Both the position numbers and the translations under genes were made by a program. The notes beneath the pieces were generated by a model. It saw only the letters and a program-made list of their open reading frames with translations, was not told the origin of the DNA and searched no databases. Shown here one piece after another: positions 6,836 to 11,344 of a stretch of DNA of 11,344 nt. The stretch is from positions 1 to 11,344 of the forward strand of contig DMFG01000105.1 of assembly GCA_003450655.1 (NCBI GenBank). The letters run 5' to 3'. The stretch comes from Coxiellaceae bacterium. Lineage in GTDB: Bacteria; Pseudomonadota; Gammaproteobacteria; Coxiellales; Coxiellaceae. The stretch's first letter is position 1. Each line of letters opens with the position of its first letter.

Positions 6836-8558
6836 GTTTAACAATGCCATTGAAGCGCTTAAACACCATGCTGAGCATCAGGGTGATAGCCTTGCTTATA
6901 AAACAATCGACAGCTTAGGGAAAATAACAGAGACTATTACCTACCAAGCACTATGGGCACGATCACATAGTATTGCTAAAAATATCAAAACTCATGCCCA
7001 AACCGGCGATCGAATCATCTTACTCTATGATAACAGTATCGAAATGGTAGCATCACTATTAGCCTGCATGATCAGCAATACTATTGCCATCCCTAGCGCC
7101 CCACTTAAAGGCACTCTCTCACCCACCTCAATTAGCATCGCCAGGCTTATTAGCATCACCAATAACGCAAACCCATCTTTAATACTCAGCAGTGAACAAC
7201 ATACACAGCGACTTACCTCATACTCAAAAAACTATAGCCCTATAACAAATAAAACCAATCAGACAATTAAAATCATCAACACAGAAGCTATTCCAATAAC
7301 ATCAAATACCACCTCAATCGAACTTAATACCATCGCCTATTTACAATACACATCAGGCACTACTGGAACACCGAAAGGGGTTATTATCTCGCATGATAAT
7401 GCTTCAAATAACATTAACCATCTCATTAAAGGGGTTAATACACCAGAACGACAACGCCTACAAACAGCGGTCAACTGGCTTCCTCATCACCATGACATGG
7501 GGCTGATCAATGCTATACTGATCCCACTCTATGTTGGCTGCCTCAGTGTTATTTTATCGCCATTTAGTTTTTTAAAACGCCCTGCAACATGGCTTAACAC
7601 CATTTCAAACTATCCTGGAGTAACCAGCGGCGCACCCTGCTTTGCCTTTGCTCATTGCTGCAAACATATCACTGATGACCAACGTAAGCATCTCGACTTA
7701 TCTTCATGGTCTCTAGCCTTTGTCGGCTCTGACTCAACAAGAGTGGAGCAGCTTGAAACATTCATCAGAACTTTCCAAGAATATCAACTAGACCCCACAA
7801 TCTTTCATCCCTGCTATGGACTAGCAGAAGCTACCGTGCATGCCTGCGGTGACTGGCGGCTAAAAGGTATTGAATCTCATGCCTTTGATGCTAGCGAGTT
7901 ACAAAAGGGCATTGCAACAACTTGCGCACAATCTAATAAAAGACTCATCGCGCATGGCACACCATTTAACGACCATATGCTATGCATAGTTGACCCATAT
8001 ACACAACAACAAGTCCCTGAAAAACATCTTGGTGAAATATGTATACAAGGCCCTAGCATTGCCACTGGCTATTGGGATAATCCCTCAGCGACTGATGATA
8101 CTTTTCAAAATACCATTAAGCACTGCAATGGCAAGTTCCTACGAACAGGCGATGTCGGATTCATTATGAATCAACAGCTCTACATCACAGGACGCATCAA
8201 AGAAACGTTAATTATACGAGGCCAGAATATTAATCCTGATGATATAGAATGGCTTATCATTAAAAATCATCCTCAAATACAATATGGCCAGGTGGTTGCT
8301 TTTTCTGTAGAAGAAAATCATAAAGAGCAACTAGTTGTGTTGATACATCAATCACGCCACTCACAAGAAGAGCAACTCGCATTATTGAAAAGCAGCAAAA
8401 CAGCTATTCTTGACCAGTTAGGCATTGAGATAAAAATCATGAGCATTGTCAAATCACCTGCATTACCACAGACAACTAGTGGAAAACTCAACCGCAGCGC
8501 TTGCAAAAACCTGTACCTCAATCATCAATTTATTGTAACAACTAACATAACCGATTGA
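6828..8558 (+). CDS. Fatty acyl-AMP ligase (FAAL), ACP-loading
   Basis: ANL-superfamily adenylating enzyme of 576 residues, the usual size. It should convert a fatty acid and ATP to acyl-AMP and transfer the acyl group to the adjacent carrier protein rather than to CoA. Visible motifs are the P-loop TSGTTGTPKG (175-184), WLPHHHDMGLI (217-227), the FAAL-like FLKRPATWL (248-256) and SGAP, YGLAEAT (330-336), RTGD (439-442), TGRIKETLIIRGQNINPDDIE (in 454-474) and the catalytic lysine region TTSGKLNR with K553. WLPxxHDMGL and the R-G-x-N-x-x-P-x-D-I-E stretch are typical of FAALs rather than acyl-CoA ligases. The segment that in many FAALs reads NGAEPV is VGSDST (299-304). Legionella pneumophila has a structurally studied FAAL, so the family fits such hosts. 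No strong ribosome site precedes the ATG, which overlaps the ACP gene, implying coupled translation. The final acceptor is unknown. Confidence 0.92.
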   Translation: MPEFNNAIEALKHHAEHQGDSLAYKTIDSLGKITETITYQALWARSHSIAKNIKTHAQTGDRIILLYDNSIEMVASLLACMISNTIAIPSAPLKGTLSPTSISIARLISITNNANPSLILSSEQHTQRLTSYSKNYSPITNKTNQTIKIINTEAIPITSNTTSIELNTIAYLQYTSGTTGTPKGVIISHDNASNNINHLIKGVNTPERQRLQTAVNWLPHHHDMGLINAILIPLYVGCLSVILSPFSFLKRPATWLNTISNYPGVTSGAPCFAFAHCCKHITDDQRKHLDLSSWSLAFVGSDSTRVEQLETFIRTFQEYQLDPTIFHPCYGLAEATVHACGDWRLKGIESHAFDASELQKGIATTCAQSNKRLIAHGTPFNDHMLCIVDPYTQQQVPEKHLGEICIQGPSIATGYWDNPSATDDTFQNTIKHCNGKFLRTGDVGFIMNQQLYITGRIKETLIIRGQNINPDDIEWLIIKNHPQIQYGQVVAFSVEENHKEQLVVLIHQSRHSQEEQLALLKSSKTAILDQLGIEIKIMSIVKSPALPQTTSGKLNRSACKNLYLNHQFIVTTNITD

Positions 8559-8587
8559 TTATCCGAAAAAAATACTAGACTTGAATT

Positions 8588-8607
8588 TTTAAGATTACTT
8601 TAATAAT
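8588..8607 (+). promoter_or_regulatory. PmrA-box-like tandem repeat
   Basis: Two 9-mers, TTTAAGATT (8588-8596) and TTTAATAAT (8599-8607), are separated by 2 bp, an 11-bp period. Each matches the Legionella/Coxiella PmrA half-site cTTAATatT at 7 of 9 positions. As hexamers both fit YTTAAK with the classical 5-bp spacing, and 5 bp separate the second from the candidate -10 TATGAT (8610-8615). That layout is the one known for PmrA-activated promoters. TTAA is common in AT-rich DNA, so this is a strong hint, not proof. Confidence 0.45.
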
Positions 8608-8620
8608 CCTATGATAGGAT
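8606..8620. promoter_or_regulatory. Perfect 15-bp palindrome over the candidate -10
   Basis: ATCCTAT-G-ATAGGAT is a perfect inverted repeat with 7-bp arms and a single central base. It covers the candidate -10 TATGAT at 8610-8615 and abuts the PmrA-like repeat. The one-base centre cannot form a terminator loop and no T-run follows, so an operator is the likelier reading. It may still be chance. Confidence 0.4.
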
Positions 8621-8657
8621 CCGCCTGCTGAAAATCTAACACTTACCACAGGCCAAA

Positions 8658-10595
8658 ATGCATACAATTCATACAATTACTATCGAGCCTTTTGCAATCA
8701 TTGTTGATCATACTGAAAATGACAAAAGAGACACCCCTTCACACTACGCATTTAGCTCTGAATTTATTGGGCGCGTTACCCATAAAAATCCAAATTCAAG
8801 TGACAACACCTTTCAAGTAATTTTTAAAATAACAGAAAAATATGAAGATGCATTAATGCAATGCAATTGGAATCAGGTTTGCCATTATATTCAGCGAATA
8901 ATAGAAAATATCCGCTCATTAGATAGCGACTATATGAACATTACATTGCCGATATTATGGATGAATCCAAGTCAATTTAAAAAATCACTTATTAATGAGC
9001 TATCTAGACTTAAAGAGCAGATTAAAAAACAATTTCTAGATCCACAATATCAAACAATTAGTACTGAAGAAATCCAGCAACTAAACGATTGGATGAGCAA
9101 AACAAACATCTTAAATAGATACCCCATAAAAAAATCTTATAGTAAACCTGAAGATGAAGAAGAAAAGGATATTTCAGATACCTTTCCTGAAGAAAATACA
9201 GCATTGCAAAAATATTTACTGCATCAAGGATACCTGTATGAATTAATTACAGCCGCAAAAGCAACATTTAAAGAACAAGAAGAAAATAGAATTCGCGTTG
9301 TAGCCTTCTTTCAAAACTGCTCGACATTACTAACCAGCACTCCTGAAACATACAAGATGGTCAGGGAATGGCTATCACAAACCGAAGAAGCAGCTAGCGT
9401 CAAAAAATCAAAACTTGATCCTGAATATCACTGCATGATTTCATTAACACAATCAAATGTAATGAAATTTTTGAGTCATAACTTAGAATTAGCGGATAAG
9501 CAATTAGAAACAATCAGCCTTTTTCTTTCAGGATCAAGAAAAATTGCCAACTACTTACGCGCATTTGATGTCGATATGGCTGATATCATAGCTAGCAAAG
9601 TCACATACTTTGAGTCAAGAATTGCTATCATTCTAAAATTGAAAGAAACCTGCAAAAACAACCATCAAAATATGTCTATTATTGGATTAACTAGACTCCT
9701 CGAAGAAAACATTGATACTCAGCACAAGTATCTTAACATTGCAATTGATCGCAGTATTAATCAAGTTGAAAGTACCTTACAGTTACTAATAGATCATTCT
9801 GTCTTATTAGAGAATTCAACATTTTTCAAAAAAACATTAACGGAACTAAAATCAGACCTTGAAGCCACTCAAAAATACTTAAGTCAAACACAAAGCACAA
9901 CGCGAGAATACATACAACCAGGAATCATTGCAGCAAAGGTCAACACACTTAGCACTAACATAAAAGCAACGATCACGATAATTGATATCAAAAATATCCT
10001 GACTGACCTGTCAAATATATTCTCACTATGCTCTTATTTTGCCGATCGACCTAAATATGCTGATATAACAAAAACCAAGATGATTGATTACAAGACAAAA
10101 ACCAAGAAGCTACTAGAAAAATGCAATAGGCTTCTACATGAATTGGGAGATAGCGAAGCCCCCCTTAGCCATCAGGAGATGGTCGAGTCTTATCTGAAAT
10201 TATCGCAGTCTTTATTAGACTATATTATTCAACAAAGTGGTAAAACACCAATGATCCCTTGCCCACCTCTTCCTTTTAAAACCTATATAAGCAAACTATT
10301 ACGCGGATCAATACCTCCTCTGCATGCTCTAACTGATCCAGATATTGTGATACTTGATAAGAAATTATCTTCAACTAGAGATGCAAGGGATCAGCACAAA
10401 CCTACTCTGTTCTCTTCGCTCAGCCAGCGTAACTCCCTATCTCCGACATCAGTAAACCTAGGATTGGTCATCAACCAGTATTCTAGTGAGAAACTTCCAT
10501 CCTCTCAAGCATGGATCGATCATATCAAATCAATTAAAAACAATTATAGCCCTACCAGTGTTATTCATTCCATAAGTCCGACATCTTTCGTATAA
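8658..10595 (+). CDS. Large helical protein of unknown family, candidate secreted effector
   Basis: I do not recognise this 645-residue protein. It has no signal peptide, no long membrane segment and no catalytic motif I can name. The first 60 residues look mixed alpha/beta; about 65-530 is dominated by helix-forming, Leu/Ile/Lys/Glu-rich sequence with likely coiled-coil stretches (near 105-145, 180-215, 265-300, 365-410). An acidic patch EDEEEKD lies at 165-171 and a proline-rich PMIPCPPLPF at 531-540. From about 570 the chain becomes S/T-rich and probably disordered, with SPTS at 595-598, 631-634 and 640-643. The gene is a single unit, visibly more AT-rich than leuS, behind a PmrA-like box. 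Long coiled-coil proteins with polar tails and such promoters are typical Dot/Icm effectors, hence the proposal. The extreme tail ends in F-V and shows no E-block. A weak AGG at 8650-8652 precedes the ATG. It could equally be a cytoplasmic structural protein. Confidence 0.7.
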   Translation: MHTIHTITIEPFAIIVDHTENDKRDTPSHYAFSSEFIGRVTHKNPNSSDNTFQVIFKITEKYEDALMQCNWNQVCHYIQRIIENIRSLDSDYMNITLPILWMNPSQFKKSLINELSRLKEQIKKQFLDPQYQTISTEEIQQLNDWMSKTNILNRYPIKKSYSKPEDEEEKDISDTFPEENTALQKYLLHQGYLYELITAAKATFKEQEENRIRVVAFFQNCSTLLTSTPETYKMVREWLSQTEEAASVKKSKLDPEYHCMISLTQSNVMKFLSHNLELADKQLETISLFLSGSRKIANYLRAFDVDMADIIASKVTYFESRIAIILKLKETCKNNHQNMSIIGLTRLLEENIDTQHKYLNIAIDRSINQVESTLQLLIDHSVLLENSTFFKKTLTELKSDLEATQKYLSQTQSTTREYIQPGIIAAKVNTLSTNIKATITIIDIKNILTDLSNIFSLCSYFADRPKYADITKTKMIDYKTKTKKLLEKCNRLLHELGDSEAPLSHQEMVESYLKLSQSLLDYIIQQSGKTPMIPCPPLPFKTYISKLLRGSIPPLHALTDPDIVILDKKLSSTRDARDQHKPTLFSSLSQRNSLSPTSVNLGLVINQYSSEKLPSSQAWIDHIKSIKNNYSPTSVIHSISPTSFV

Positions 10596-10701
10596 ATATC
10601 TAACAACCTAACGAAGCATGCTTATAGACCCTAAAGAGAATCATCTTCTCCCCGATAATCTGCTATAATAAACATAGATAGTTATTTTTAGCGAGAAAAT
10701 C
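10596..10701. other. Intergenic spacer without a clear terminator
   Basis: The gap contains the perfect palindrome AAGCATGCTT (10614-10623) and a 5-bp inverted repeat GAGAA/TTCTC (10636-10640, 10646-10650). Neither is followed by a T-run, so no intrinsic terminator is evident for the gene before it. Confidence 0.4.
10661..10669 (+). promoter_or_regulatory. Extended -10 promoter of the metal-dependent hydrolase gene
   Basis: TGCTATAAT is a perfect extended -10 element (TGn plus TATAAT at 10664-10669). The -35 position shows no good match, which extended -10 promoters tolerate. A start near 10676 leaves a leader of about 26 nt. Confidence 0.55.
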
Positions 10702-11344
10702 ATGACTGATGATATTCATATACTGATTAAACGTCACTACGATAATACTCGTCTTAAATTCTCTTCGCCTTTTCATTGCATCAAAGATGATATCATTTAC
10801 TCAAACCTTTATAATGCTTACACGCTTGTCCAGGTGCCTGGTGAGCGCTTTTTTATCCTGACCGCCAAGGAAGCCCTCCCTCTGATCAAAGATGACTTTC
10901 TTGTTAATGAGTGCAAAACGTTTATTGCTCAAGAAGCAGAACACGCTAAAATCCATCATGCCTACAATGAAGCATTAGTTCATTCTCACTACACGCGCGC
11001 ACAAGATATCATCGATCGTTGGGATCAAACCTTTGACGCATGGACTAACCCAAACTTACCTCTTGAAAAACGTTTACTTTTTGTGGTCATGGCAGAAATT
11101 TTTACTGCCCATATTGCTGAGGATTTCTTTCAACGCTGGCATGGTCAATGGGACCGTCTCAATAATGACATTGCTTTATTGTTTTCTTTTCATAATGTTG
11201 AAGAGATAGAACATAAGAGTCTGTGCTTTGACCTTTTTTCTCATCTTTTTAATAAAGCACCGAATGACAAGGAATACCATTCCGAATGGATCACATTTAA
11301 AAAAACGCTGATCGAACATTCCATTCACACCACCACCTACTTCA
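10702..11344 (+). CDS. Predicted metal-dependent hydrolase (PF10118-like), 3' end cut
   Basis: The frame from the ATG at 10702 stays open to the window end, giving 214 residues of a protein expected to be around 270-290. It is an all-helical protein resembling the COG3687/PF10118 predicted metal-dependent hydrolases. The likely metal ligands are ferritin-like: E78-A-E80-H81 with H85 in one helix, E132 and E140 in the next pair of turns (AEIFTAHIAED), and E167-E168-I-E170-H171 in the last visible helix, so two ExxH motifs are present as in di-iron proteins. The N-terminal part, with FSSPFH and a strand-like LVQVPGERFFI, also fits. The biochemical activity of this family is poorly defined and no substrate can be read from the neighbourhood. 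A GCGAG 6 nt before the ATG is a modest ribosome site. It has its own promoter, separate from the upstream gene. Confidence 0.75.
   Translation, partial: MTDDIHILIKRHYDNTRLKFSSPFHCIKDDIIYSNLYNAYTLVQVPGERFFILTAKEALPLIKDDFLVNECKTFIAQEAEHAKIHHAYNEALVHSHYTRAQDIIDRWDQTFDAWTNPNLPLEKRLLFVVMAEIFTAHIAEDFFQRWHGQWDRLNNDIALLFSFHNVEEIEHKSLCFDLFSHLFNKAPNDKEYHSEWITFKKTLIEHSIHTTTYF

Noticed and set aside
10636..10650. Possible terminator hairpin after the 645-residue protein gene
   Set aside because: A 5-bp AT-leaning stem with no T-run is too weak to call.
1..11344. Insertion sequences, CRISPR arrays, tRNA or rRNA genes
   Set aside because: No transposase, no regularly spaced repeats, no cloverleaf and no rRNA sequence were seen on either strand.

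Overview
The window looks like a chromosome segment of a moderately AT-rich gammaproteobacterium. The block leuS-lptE-holA-nadD is a classic gammaproteobacterial housekeeping neighbourhood. The genes around it look accessory: a CPBP-type membrane protease, a degenerate TraI_2 relaxase-like protein, an orphan carrier protein with a fatty acyl-AMP ligase, and a long, helical, signal-less protein of unknown family. The last is preceded by a PmrA-box-like tandem repeat. This mix would suit an intracellular member of the Legionellales or a relative (Legionella/Coxiella/Berkiella-like). That placement is inference; nothing here fixes the genus.

Layout. At the left edge is the 3' end of a CPBP (CAAX/Abi) membrane protease gene. 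It converges, with only 7 bp between, on a minus-strand gene for a 402-residue protein. That protein aligns over its length with the TraI_2 and TraI_2_C domains of integrative-element relaxases but has lost the HD metal-binding residues. A 280-bp divergent promoter region separates it from leuS. From leuS on, every gene is on the plus strand: leuS, lptE and holA/nadD are packed with gaps or overlaps of a few bases and must be one transcript. Where rsfS and rlmH would commonly be found after nadD, there is instead a short gap with a consensus -10 box and a strong Shine-Dalgarno, then a stand-alone acyl carrier protein overlapping a fatty acyl-AMP ligase by 8 bp. The next unit is a single 645-codon gene, visibly more AT-rich than leuS, behind its own regulatory region. 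The right edge holds most of a predicted metal-dependent hydrolase gene with ExxH iron-binding motifs, read from an extended -10 promoter and cut by the window end.

How the genes fit together. leuS charges tRNA-Leu, lptE serves LPS export, holA encodes the clamp-loader delta subunit and nadD makes NAD precursors. They share an operon, not a pathway. The acyl-AMP ligase should activate a fatty acid and pass it to the phosphopantetheine arm of the neighbouring carrier protein; no polyketide or peptide synthetase that would take the acyl group is in view. The 645-residue protein is the best candidate for something undescribed. It has no recognisable domain, no signal peptide, mostly helical sequence, an S/T/P-rich tail with three SPTS motifs written in different codons, and a promoter with two YTTAAK hexamers spaced as in PmrA boxes plus a perfect 15-bp palindrome over the likely -10. 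A secreted effector is the leading hypothesis, unproven from this sequence alone.
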